The notes under the pieces were generated by a model. The model searched no databases. It had not been told where the DNA came from and saw only the letters and a program-made list of their open reading frames with translations. The translations under genes were made by a program, and so were the position numbers. Below, piece by piece: positions 33,326-41,911 of a stretch of 64,000 nt of DNA. Position 1 is the first letter of the stretch, and every line of letters starts with the position of its first letter. Location of the stretch: the NCBI GenBank assembly GCA_037833965.1, contig AP031352.1:15294501-15358500 (forward strand), in the 5' to 3' direction. Source of the DNA: Marchantia polymorpha subsp. ruderalis. Taxonomy: Eukaryota > Streptophyta > Marchantiopsida > Marchantiales > Marchantiaceae.

Positions 33326-36181
33326 CTACACGCCTGCACGGAACCACGCTACACTACACTCCGCGGAACCTGTACTACGTCTCCTGCGCGGCCGACTGCC
33401 GCGCACTAACTCCCTACCCTGCCAATCTTCCGCTCGACTGCGCAGTCCCAAACGCTGCAACGCCGCGGACACCTCCACTTCGAGGGCGGACATGGTATCC
33501 TGTGCCTTCGACAGAAAGGCATCGAGCTTCTTTGCTACCTTCCGCCGACTCCTACTGTCGCCTGACAACAACCCGGCTGCGCGCAATTCAAACTCACGCA
33601 GTGTGAGTTTCTCCTGCGCCTTCACTTCCCAGTGGGCGTAGCCCTTGAGACAGTGGGCGACACGCCTCGCCGTCTCCACCTTCGTGCGATCCGCCTCCTT
33701 CCTGCGATCCTCTTCAATTATCACTAATTGCGATTCGGCTTCAGCACGTTGCGCTCTCAATTCGCCACACTCTGACTGTAACCTGCGGATTAACTCTTCA
33801 TCCGCCTGCCGTGCGAGCTGACATTGTTCCAACAACCGCGTCTGTCGCACGAGCTCCTCTGACAAAATCCGATTCTGGGCCTGCTCAGAAATGAGTGCTT
33901 CCTTGACCTTCACCTGCTCCTTGGTGAGCTCGTCCAGTTTCTCATCCTTCATCTTCTCGGAGTGCTTGTAGAATTTCTGATTAAGTTTGTACTGACCCCA
34001 CAAGCATGCATGCTTCTCCTTCAATTCCCTCAACTCCTGGTCCACTCTAGCTAATAGCTTGCTGGTGTGGACTTTAGTGCGAGTCCGCCTGCGCACTAAC
34101 TCGATGTAAGATCCCGGCTGGAGTGGGTCGGCGTATTTATCGACCTTGCGATCCAAGTACCTCAGCAACGGAATCACCTGCTCAGAGAGCGCCGCCGCCG
34201 GCACTCCAACAATTTCCTCCTCCTCCTCCTCGGTGTCTTCTGCTCCTGACATTTCTTCCGTGGAGCCTCCGTCGTCATCATCCGAGTGGAGAATTTCAGT
34301 CGCCATTGATTGCGTCGGCGACTGCCCCGAGTGGGGCTGCACGTCATCGACGTGTGCTGCCTGCGAAGGCACGGCTGCAGCCTCGCTGCTCGTCGCCAAA
34401 ATGTCTAAGGCGGAAGGCGAATGTACCCGTGCGGCATCCCCGTCGCTCGCTTGTTGGTTGTCTACCGCGTCCTCTCTGCCGCCGTCGCCCTCCGCCGAAG
34501 GCGATCGAGCGGAGGGTGGCTGCGCGGGGTTTGATTGCGCATCGCGCATCGAAATTTCATCCCGCGGACAGTCACTCCGCTCCTCCGTCTGTTGCTGCTC
34601 CCTTGATCGGTCCGTGGGGGCTGTGCCCGGCCCGTGCGCAGGCGCAATTGCCGGCGCCTTGTCCGCCGCAGGCGTAGCGCCGCGGACATCCATCGCCGAA
34701 GGCGACATGGCCGGGGGCCGCTCGCCCGATGTCCCTTGGCCTATAGGCCCTACCGCCGAAGGCGCATCTATCGGCGGACTTCCCGCCGATGGTGCGGCCT
34801 CCGCACGCTCCCTGCTCGTATCTCCTCGGCTCGAAGGCCCTGGCGCCGAAGGCGCAAATTGCGGCGCGTGGTGCGCCGGAGGGTCTGGCCCCGAGGGCCG
34901 GTGTCTCGTAGGCGGTTCTTCCGCCGGCTCCTTCCCCTTCCTACGTTGGAACGGGGGTGATTCTTGCCTGTGCACAGGCGGCACGTGTGGAGGTGTCCTG
35001 TGCACAGGCGGACTGCTCCTTCTCACGCGTAAGCGTAGATCCACGTTCACTTGTGATCGCCTGTCCGCGGAGGCTCGTCCGTCCGCGGAGGTTCGTCTGT
35101 GCGCAAACGGAACATCTGTCCGCATCGCACGTGGTAACTCCGGAGGCCCTTGGCCCGTAGGCGGCCTCTCTCCCGTCGAGGTTGCAGCATGGCCCGTTGC
35201 TCCTGCGGTCGTCCGCGCTTCCTCATGCTTCTCTGGCGACGCACTTCCTTTCTCCGTCGCAATCGTCGCCGTGTCCGCACTGTCGGCTGGTAACACCAGT
35301 CTGCGTGCCTTCTGCTTCGGCCGGCTGTATGACTCGCACAGCGGCCGCGGTCGAATGGGAGCAGAGGGTTCTTGATGCTGCTCCTCTTCAGACTCTTCCC
35401 TCCATCGCCGCTTCCGCGGCACTCGTGCTGCAGGAGTGTGTCTCCCTTCGTCCCTTCGCCTTGATGGGGTAGAAGTCGGTGACTCCTCTGCATCAGTGTC
35501 GACCTCATTCTCCCGCACATACTTCCCGGGTTGGTCGATGGACAATGGCGGAAAATGTTCAAGCTCCGCCGCTGTCAAACAATTCCGCTGTCGATAAAAA
35601 TTGATGAGGAAAGGAGAAAGATGGTTTAGAGTCCCCCCCTTCTCCTCAAACGCGTGCTGTCGCATCACCCTGTGCAGGATGCTCGCCCAGTGAATTGGAG
35701 TTCCCTCGATGACGCACTCCACAAAAGAGACCTGCCACAATGTGATGTAGCAGGCGCGGTGCGGCTGCAGTAATTGCATCAGCGCCGCGGACAAAGTCCG
35801 GCGAAATCGATCCTTGTAATCACGGGTCCTGTACCCATTCTTGGTAGACCTCCCGGTCTTGAACAGCTCCACAAATTGCGCCTCTTCCTGCTTGGTCACC
35901 TTGATGCTCTCACTGTCAAAAAGGAGATGCCCTGGCATGCCAGCACATCTTCCCAACGCCTGCGCCCAATCTTGGACTGTCCACCGATCAACATGCGGAC
36001 GCAATCCGCGCGAGGGTGGTCCCTGTGGCTCTAGCCACTCGCGCACCATATTCGCACAGATGTAGTTCCATCCCCATAGCAAGAAATCGAGCTTTCTTGC
36101 TATTAAGCGCTCCTCGAAAGCGCGCAGCCCGTTCTGTGGTAGGCGAAGTGGCACCATCCGCAACCTGCTCGGTCTCGTCAT
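33326..36181 (-). CDS. family B coiled-coil element protein, intact
   Basis: This is an uninterrupted frame. I start it at ATG 36181 (MTRPSRLRMVPLRLPQ) because this aligns with the starts of B1 and B3. The frame stays open upstream to 36433. The product is 951 residues. Residues 1-210 form the N-terminal domain (LLWGWN at 34-39, WQVSFVE near 149, HLSPFLINFYR near 187). Basic motifs follow (RVPRKRRWR near 253, RPKQKARRL near 287), then about 370 residues of Pro/Ala/Ser/Glu-rich low complexity and an acidic patch of Asp/Glu near 634-656. The block EQVIPLLRYLDRK...RRRTRTK is at 667-703, a coiled coil at about 711-841 and a C-terminal block CLKGYAHWEVKAQEKLTL at 844-861. No enzyme motif is recognised. 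The N-terminal domain distantly recalls plant retrotransposon ORF1 / 'putative plant transposon protein' domains (inference). Confidence 0.78.
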   Translation of the reverse strand: MTRPSRLRMVPLRLPQNGLRAFEERLIARKLDFLLWGWNYICANMVREWLEPQGPPSRGLRPHVDRWTVQDWAQALGRCAGMPGHLLFDSESIKVTKQEEAQFVELFKTGRSTKNGYRTRDYKDRFRRTLSAALMQLLQPHRACYITLWQVSFVECVIEGTPIHWASILHRVMRQHAFEEKGGTLNHLSPFLINFYRQRNCLTAAELEHFPPLSIDQPGKYVRENEVDTDAEESPTSTPSRRRDEGRHTPAARVPRKRRWREESEEEQHQEPSAPIRPRPLCESYSRPKQKARRLVLPADSADTATIATEKGSASPEKHEEARTTAGATGHAATSTGERPPTGQGPPELPRAMRTDVPFAHRRTSADGRASADRRSQVNVDLRLRVRRSSPPVHRTPPHVPPVHRQESPPFQRRKGKEPAEEPPTRHRPSGPDPPAHHAPQFAPSAPGPSSRGDTSRERAEAAPSAGSPPIDAPSAVGPIGQGTSGERPPAMSPSAMDVRGATPAADKAPAIAPAHGPGTAPTDRSREQQQTEERSDCPRDEISMRDAQSNPAQPPSARSPSAEGDGGREDAVDNQQASDGDAARVHSPSALDILATSSEAAAVPSQAAHVDDVQPHSGQSPTQSMATEILHSDDDDGGSTEEMSGAEDTEEEEEEIVGVPAAALSEQVIPLLRYLDRKVDKYADPLQPGSYIELVRRRTRTKVHTSKLLARVDQELRELKEKHACLWGQYKLNQKFYKHSEKMKDEKLDELTKEQVKVKEALISEQAQNRILSEELVRQTRLLEQCQLARQADEELIRRLQSECGELRAQRAEAESQLVIIEEDRRKEADRTKVETARRVAHCLKGYAHWEVKAQEKLTLREFELRAAGLLSGDSRSRRKVAKKLDAFLSKAQDTMSALEVEVSAALQRLGLRSRAEDWQGRELVRGSRPRRRRSTGSAECSVAWFRAGV

Positions 36182-36559
36182 TGCGTTCCTGGGGTTCGCT
36201 CGCCCGCTCATTCTACTTCCGCACCGCCCGAGCTTCTTTCTCTCTCGGCAAACTCTAATCGCCCTCAATTCCAAATCACGCGCATTCACTTCTCCCTCAA
36301 TCAACAAGAAATCTCCTGTGCGACGACGTCGAGAATGTTCCGCAGCCAGCAGATGGATGCGCGCAGCGCGCACAAGAGATTGGAATCGCGAATTCAAGAA
36401 TGGGACGTTCTCCGCCGCCCGGTCGAAGGTCATGGTCGGCTCTTGCTCGTGAAGAACGTCTCACTTGATGGCCGCGCCGGCTGTACGCTGGAACGGTCTT
36501 CGCTCTCACGCGCGGCTTCACGCTCCGCCGTCGTCGATTAAACTCTCACGCTCGAATTG

Positions 36560-37180
36560 GCGGATTTGAACTCCGCGAGCGTATTACCCCGCGGACATGG
36601 GGGCGTAGCGCCGAAGGCGAGTTTTCCGCCTTGCGCGGTACACTTATTCGTACCGCCCCTCGGCCAATCCCCCTCTGCCTTGACGCGTGTGTCCGCATGT
36701 CGGACAAAAGTTCAACTCCTGCCTGTGCGCAGGCAGCTCCTCGGCGGATTCTCCGCCGGCGCGGAACTTGAACATCCTCCTGTGCACAGGCGTTCGCTTG
36801 TGCGCAGGCGAATTCCGTGCGCGGCGCTGCGCTGGCACGGAAGGCGTTGACCGTGGTCAGCCGTCTCCGTCCGCATGGTCCGTACCGATTTGATTACTCT
36901 GGCGGCTCTTCCGCCGTACGCGGCGCTGCGCTGGCGCGGAAGGCGCCGTACACTTTCTACCTCACAAGGCGCATTTCTAGGGCCCAAGGCGGATTTTCCG
37001 CCGACGCCGAAGCGCCTGTGCACAGGCGAGCGCCTGTGCGTAGGCGGACTTCGCGCATCCCCTAACCCTACTTCGCCTGTGCACAGGCGAACGCCTTCGT
37101 CCGCGCATAGGACAAAACTTGTTTCCCCCTTCCGCGTAGGCGGAATTCGCGCCGGTGGCGAACTCTTTCCGCCGTAGGCG
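36560..37180. repeat. palindrome-rich B2 leader (CGCCTGTGCACAGGCG)
   Basis: Repeated copies of the perfect 16-bp palindrome CGCCTGTGCACAGGCG and close variants occur near 36778, 37014 and 37073, mixed with GCGCTGCGCTGGCGCGGAAG and CCGCCG-type half sites. Further variants lie in the coding region near 34970-35000. All are GC-rich and hairpin-forming. No gene is assigned in this stretch. Confidence 0.7.
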
Positions 37181-38596
37181 ACCGCCTCCGTTTCTTCCAA
37201 TAGTGATAACTCCCTAAGTCCTCATCCGTTCCAAGCGTTCTTGGACTCGTTGGAATCAGTGCGTCGAGTTCTTTCCAACGGGACCCTAACTGGATCAAGG
37301 CGCCCGAGGGTCAACCTAATTATGGAGGGTTTCCCTACAGCCGCGGACGCAACCTCCGAAGGCGGGTTTTGCGCCTTGCGTCGTAGGGGTCCTAACTGCA
37401 GAGCTCGCAGGGAGGGTGGTGCCTGTCCTTACTGCTGCACCCCAAATCCCAGATTCTACAGGATCCCTCGAGAATCCCCGCGATCTTCCGGATTCACTCC
37501 GTTTTGATGTACCGAAGGCTATTTACAATGCTGCCAGGGTACAGTTTTCCAAAAATGTTTTAATTTCCTCAAAATTGCCAAAAGTGGGGTACCACACCAT
37601 GTTATGACGTATGTCATGCGCTGCTGCCGTGAGATATGCATCACCGCTGTCGCCATCGCACGCCTCTTCGGGTCACAATACTCCACTGTTCGCCATTTTT
37701 TTATGCTTGATTGCTGATTCTTGAAGAGTGGCACGAATGTAAATTATTTGGCTTGCGTCACCTTCACACTTTCCTTCTTAAACGTGTAATCGCCGTCTTT
37801 CCTTACGCATGGTTCTAAGACTTTCGTCCAATGATCGAACGTCCTAAGCATCGGATTGCTTGGCAAATTGGTGCCCTCGAGCCGATTCTTGTTGATCATC
37901 TCCTTGCAGATTGTCGCCGCCTCGAAATTCCTGTCTCACAGCATAAAATCCGGGCGCGTCTCGATTAACTCTCGTCGATACTTCCATAATTTGACATCGG
38001 GCACCCTGAGCAAAACTAGCTTCGGCACAACGGCTTTCTTAAATTGCGTCATATCTTTGGCCGTGTATTCCTCGATGCTCCCGATTGCAAATCTCTCTCC
38101 CGCAAAATGTCAGCGCAAAGTGCGCGCTTTGTGCCCTTACCCTCGATGCCCTAATGGTCTTCACACGTGTGCAAATTGACGCTTGCAATGCGTGAAGTTC
38201 TTGTCCGGTCTCTGTCAAATTCAAATTGTGACAAGTCGTCTTTGCTGAAGGCCCTGCTATTACATTGCCAAAGATGTCTGCGCCGAAGATCTTCGGCCAA
38301 AGGCGAATTCCATCTTACTACTACTGGTTAACTAATTTCCATTATGAGATCTAATGGAAATTATATGAACTATGAACTTACATGTATACGTTCTACAGCC
38401 AATATGCTTTAAATTTACTTCTTTATGCAAAAATCAAAAAAACTAGGCACCACATATTTATTGGATATATTTTAGGAATTTGATATGATTACACCTCGCA
38501 TTTGTATTGCCTTTAGATTAACACTTGTAGATTCTTCTAGGAGTGACATGTGCATGAGAAGTAAAACTCGCCAATAGAATGTTAATCGTGACATTA

Positions 38597-40334
38597 ATTG
38601 AATCTCTGGTATTGTTTCAAGCTTGACACCTTCACTATCACATATCTTTGAACATTTTTTACTATTTAGGATTTAGGTTGCAAGCCATTAAAGTACCATC
38701 AAATCTTATAGAGAAATTGGATTCAAGCTAATTTTTGTACTACATACAACATTATTGTTTGTACTATTATTTTGGCCTTAATCGTTTGTGAGAAAAATCT
38801 AAGGCAATGAAAAAGTTTTGTTGTGTTCCTTCATCAATTTCAAAAAGACTTTCAACACTGTCGCTCATCAATTTTTTTGAAAAATATTGCAAGCCAATGG
38901 AGTATCCTCAATTCTCCTAGTAGACGTGACCACGTTAAATCATTTTGTTTGGATCAAGATCAAAAATCTTAAACTCAAAAGATCTTGAACAATATTGAAT
39001 CATTAAATATGGTCCTCTCTCTCTCACTCTATTTGAAGTTTTCATAGATGATATAGAGGAGTGGTTGGACTCATGTGATATTGAAGATGTCAAGCTTGAA
39101 AACTTTGTCATCAAAGCTTTCTTGTATGCAGATGATATCATATTACTAGCACATGATGACCTCAATTTACAAAAACACCTAGACACTTTGGCTAGATTTT
39201 GTAACTAGAATCAGATGGATGTATATATGAACAAGTCTAAATTCATGGTAGTGGGTACTAGAACCAAGTTATAATTATGTTACAAAGATATACAATTAAA
39301 AGAAGTGAAGAGTTTTTAATTTCGGGGCATTGATTTCTTTAATGATAAATAGTTGTGCAGTTTGTGTGTAAAAGAGAAGAGAAGATGATTACAAAGCTCT
39401 ATAGTCAATATTAAATTGGTGTAGAAGAGCTCACCTAGTGTCTTGGAGTCTTAGATCTTTTTTAATTTGAGTATAGTGTTGCTGGTAGTCTAATATGGGA
39501 CCCAAGTGTGAGATCTTGGTTGTATGAAGAAGTTTGAAAGCAAATGAAAAGGATGCAAAAGATATTTCTACCAGAAGAATTGGGTGTAGAAAATCAAGCT
39601 CCATATGTTATTCTTCTTGCAGAAATAGGTTGTCTACCTCAAGAGGCTGTTCTTCTATACTTGATCATCATTTACGTCACTGTGTGAAATCTCTTGATGT
39701 CTCTTGCCTTCTTTTTCAAGCTTTGCGTGCCACATGTTCCAAATGATGGTTAGCGGATGTGATAATTTGGTCTTTGAGGTAAAATGAGGTAGAACGCAAT
39801 TGAAACTTGCAACACATGGCACTCCGCGAGCGTCTACACGAGGAAATCCTTAACATTATTTGAAGCAAAAGAGGCACCAAAATGCAATTTTATCAACTTC
39901 AACTTTGAACCCTATGTTTGTTTTCAATGGAAATGAAAACTTACTTTGAGGTGTCGTGACGTCCTTAAGGCATACTATTGCTCAGCACAGAATTGGATCT
40001 CATAGACTTGGAATCGAGGAAGTGCGTTGGTTTAATATAGATAAGAGTAAACGTATTTGTAGGTTATGTGAAGGTGCATATATTGAGGATGAAGAGCATG
40101 TATCTTTTACTTGTACTAGGTATGAAGAGATTAGACTTGCTCATAATATAGATAAAAAAATTCTATTCTTTATTCAAGTTTTGATTTAGGTTGTTATACT
40201 AGAAATATCATTAGTTTATGATATAGTGCTCTTGGCACTAGCTAGATATTGATCTTTAAGATATTTTCTCTTGTTTGTGATATTTTGTTTGTATTGTGTA
40301 TTTTAGACTTTTGACTCTTTACATCCCATTTAGT
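38597..40334 (+). mobile_element. old LINE fragment, heavily decayed
   Basis: After a short inverted chip (38620-38645), RT sequence is recognisable from about 38690. ACTACATACAACATTATTG corresponds to the TYNTIDH region. LSLTLFEVFIDDIEEWLDSC-like text precedes YADD (39127), and a CRLCEGAYIEDEEHVSFTC motif follows near 40055. Numerous stops, deletions and A/T drift are present. The end matches the LINE 3' UTR (TTGTATTGTGTATTTTAG). It is much older than the copies at 1-10 kb. Confidence 0.8.
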
Positions 40335-40804
40335 ATCTAATGAGTATAGTTGGGCATTTTGTGTGCAAAAAAAGGTAGGAGCTGGTTACAAAGGTCTAAA
40401 TTTTTTGTTATATTGATGTAGAAGAGTTCATTTAGTATCTTGAATTCTTAGGAAATTGTTATTTAAGAGTTTAGTGTTGCCAGTATGAAACCCAAGTGTT
40501 GAATTTTGGTAATGTGACAGAAGAAATATTGAACATAAAGAGTATGTGTTTGTTACATGTACTACTAGGTATGAAGAGATTAAACTAGCTCATGAATTAG
40601 ATTTGAAGAATTTTTATTCTTCAATACAGCTAGTGATTTTTTATTTAGTTTGTTATGTTAGTAACATCATTAGTCATCTTTTTTTCTTGTCATTAGCGAG
40701 GTTAAGATCTTTTTGATCTTCTCTCTAGTCATTGAATGTTGACTTGTGTTTTTCAACCTTTTGACCCTTTTGTGCCCCTCGGGTTTGATCTATTACCATT
40801 TAAT
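40335..40804 (+). mobile_element. second old LINE 3' fragment, internally deleted
   Basis: It restarts at GAGTATAGTTGGGCATTTTG (the thumb region), jumps across an internal deletion near 40500 to the Cys/His motif region, and ends in CCTCGGGTTTGATCTATTACC, the family's tail. It lies head-to-tail after the previous fragment. Confidence 0.78.
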
Positions 40805-41269
40805 GTGTTATCTAGCCTTTTGACATTTTGGATCTTCATCTATATAACATACATCATATATCTGTTTACTTTATATTTCAATCTCAATAATAAGATTAAA
40901 AGCAAAAAATAGATTCTTAAAAAAAAACTGTTTTTTAAGGCCACTAGGTAAGAAATAAAAAAATAGAGAGCAAAAAACTTTCTTGATTATATAAAGAAAG
41001 TAAAAGAGTCATTTTTACTTCCATTAAAAATTTCAATATTTTTATTTAAATGATGAAATAAAAGTAATGCTTTTAAAAAAAATACAACTATTTTTATTTT
41101 TATTTTTTGAGATAAATTATTATTTATTTTTATAAAAATGACTGAATTGAATTTGAAAATTTTTTGTTAATTGTTAATTAAATCAGTTTTGTTCAAATCT
41201 TCATCAAAACAATACTTTAAAGAGTGTTTCAAAAAAATTGAAACACACTAATATGGATATAATCAAAGC
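40805..41269. other. AT-rich stretch, nothing recognised
   Basis: Poly-A/T-rich sequence with short homopolymer runs. I see no gene, repeat family or RNA. Confidence 0.6.
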
Positions 41270-41911
41270 TGAATTATATTCATGACTCTCCTTATTGTGG
41301 AGGCTAACAAGGGAAAATCTTAACTCACAGATGTTGTTGTGGGGGAGTTTGATCATTCTATCACTAATTTTAACAATCTCCGTCCAGAAAATATAAAACT
41401 TCCAAAGTCATGATTTTTGTCGCTGGTCTCAAAAAACCATAAGTATATCTTGTATCCAAAAATCTTCAGCACAAACTATCATTGAAAATCAGAAAACTGT
41501 CAGTTGACACAAACTGCAACAATTTACCAGCTATAGTCTCAAAACGAAAACCTGAAAGCACTCAATCTACAAATTGAAAAACACTGAAACCAATATAAAA
41601 AAAAACCCTATGACCTAGAGTCTGAACCGGAACCGGCTCTAATACCAATTGTAGACGCAAAACACAAAAATTATAACGACACACTTAACCAATGCAACAA
41701 GACGAGAAACATAAAAATACACATGTATAACGTCGTTCACTCTCATGGCTACTTCCACGGAGGAATACACTTGAGATTTTGCTGCTTGAAGTGAGTGTAA
41801 TCTTATCATCCTTAGGGTATATATACCCAAGATAGTCAACCACTCTAAGCTATAAATAGCTACATATGAGATTAACCTCAGTTAACTCCTTAATCAGAAT
41901 TAGCCTCAACA
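41270..41911 (-). mobile_element. Ty1/copia 5' LTR, primer site and leader
   Basis: On the minus strand an LTR of 262 bp (41911-41650) starts TGTTGAGGCTAATTC and ends TTTTGCGTCTACA. It has a TATATATACCC box inside. Directly after it is TTGGTATTAGAGC (41649-41636), one base from the usual plant initiator-Met-tRNA primer site TGGTATCAGAGC. About 370 bases of leader follow, down to about 41270. No gag-pol is seen beyond. This is a 5' remnant or a truncated insertion. Confidence 0.75.

Larger units (their letters stand above)
32315..37596 (-). mobile_element. family B element B2, inside H, coding-intact
   Basis: B2 is 5282 bp. On the minus strand it starts TGTGGTACCCCACT. The inverse of its end is TGTAATAACCCACT, which agrees at 11 of 14 positions, so short inverted ends are clear here. 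CCATG is duplicated at 32310-32314 and 37597-37601. It interrupts H between TYVIT and the WQVGF codons. It carries a 1.4-kb leader rich in palindromes (37596-36182), the intact 951-codon frame and a 1.0-kb tail with the duplicated unit. Confidence 0.87.
23435..38052 (-). pseudogene. family A coiled-coil protein in H, split in four
   Basis: The start is likely the ATG at 38052 (MTQFKKAVVPKLVLLRVP). Piece 1 (to 37602) covers the N-terminal domain to MTYVIT. Piece 2 (32309-31668) carries IHWARIFYNLV, INHMTPFLVNFYCGMGLL and the basic stretch RRARPKKKANRK. Piece 3 (28272-27850) carries FPDFLQDSVVSLLKYLD and MIRNRIRIKRAAAVK. Piece 4 (24299-23435) carries the coiled coil and the C-terminus. Stops occur in pieces 1, 2 and 4 (for example at 37961, near 32300 and near 24220). 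The sequence is clearly more diverged than A1, A3, A4 and A7, so H is an older or separate subfamily. It is inactive. Confidence 0.76.
22894..38454 (-). mobile_element. family A element H, hosting A3, A4 and B2
   Basis: H is a divergent family A element of about 3.3 kb net. Its 5' end is at 38454 (TGTGGTGCCTAG on the minus strand) and its 3' end at 22894. The candidate duplication is TATTT (38455-38459) against TGTTT (22889-22893), with one transition. It is cut into four pieces, 38454-37602, 32309-31668, 28272-27850 and 24299-22894, by B2, A4 and A3. Each break rejoins the reading frame at a consistent codon. The insertion sits in the tail of A6. Confidence 0.8.
20471..38596 (+). mobile_element. 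family A remnant A6, host of gypsy and H
   Basis: Only the 3' end of this element survives. Coding remains lie at about 20480-20746, with stop TGA overlapping AATAAA (20746-20751). The tail is in three pieces: 20747-20928, 22761-22893 and 38455-38596. The last piece reads TTCTTCTAGGAGTGACATG and AAGTAAAACTCGCCAATAG, which is the standard family A tail end. The pieces are separated by the gypsy element and by H. Its 5' part is missing (the monomer array abuts it at about 20470). Its 3' terminus is lost at 38596 against LINE debris. Confidence 0.72.

Noticed and set aside
34146..35375. 409-codon plus-strand frame opposite the B2 protein
   Set aside because: It is antisense to the intact B2 frame in a GC-rich Pro/Ala region where antisense frames stay open. 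The composition is Ser/Gly-rich with no domain.
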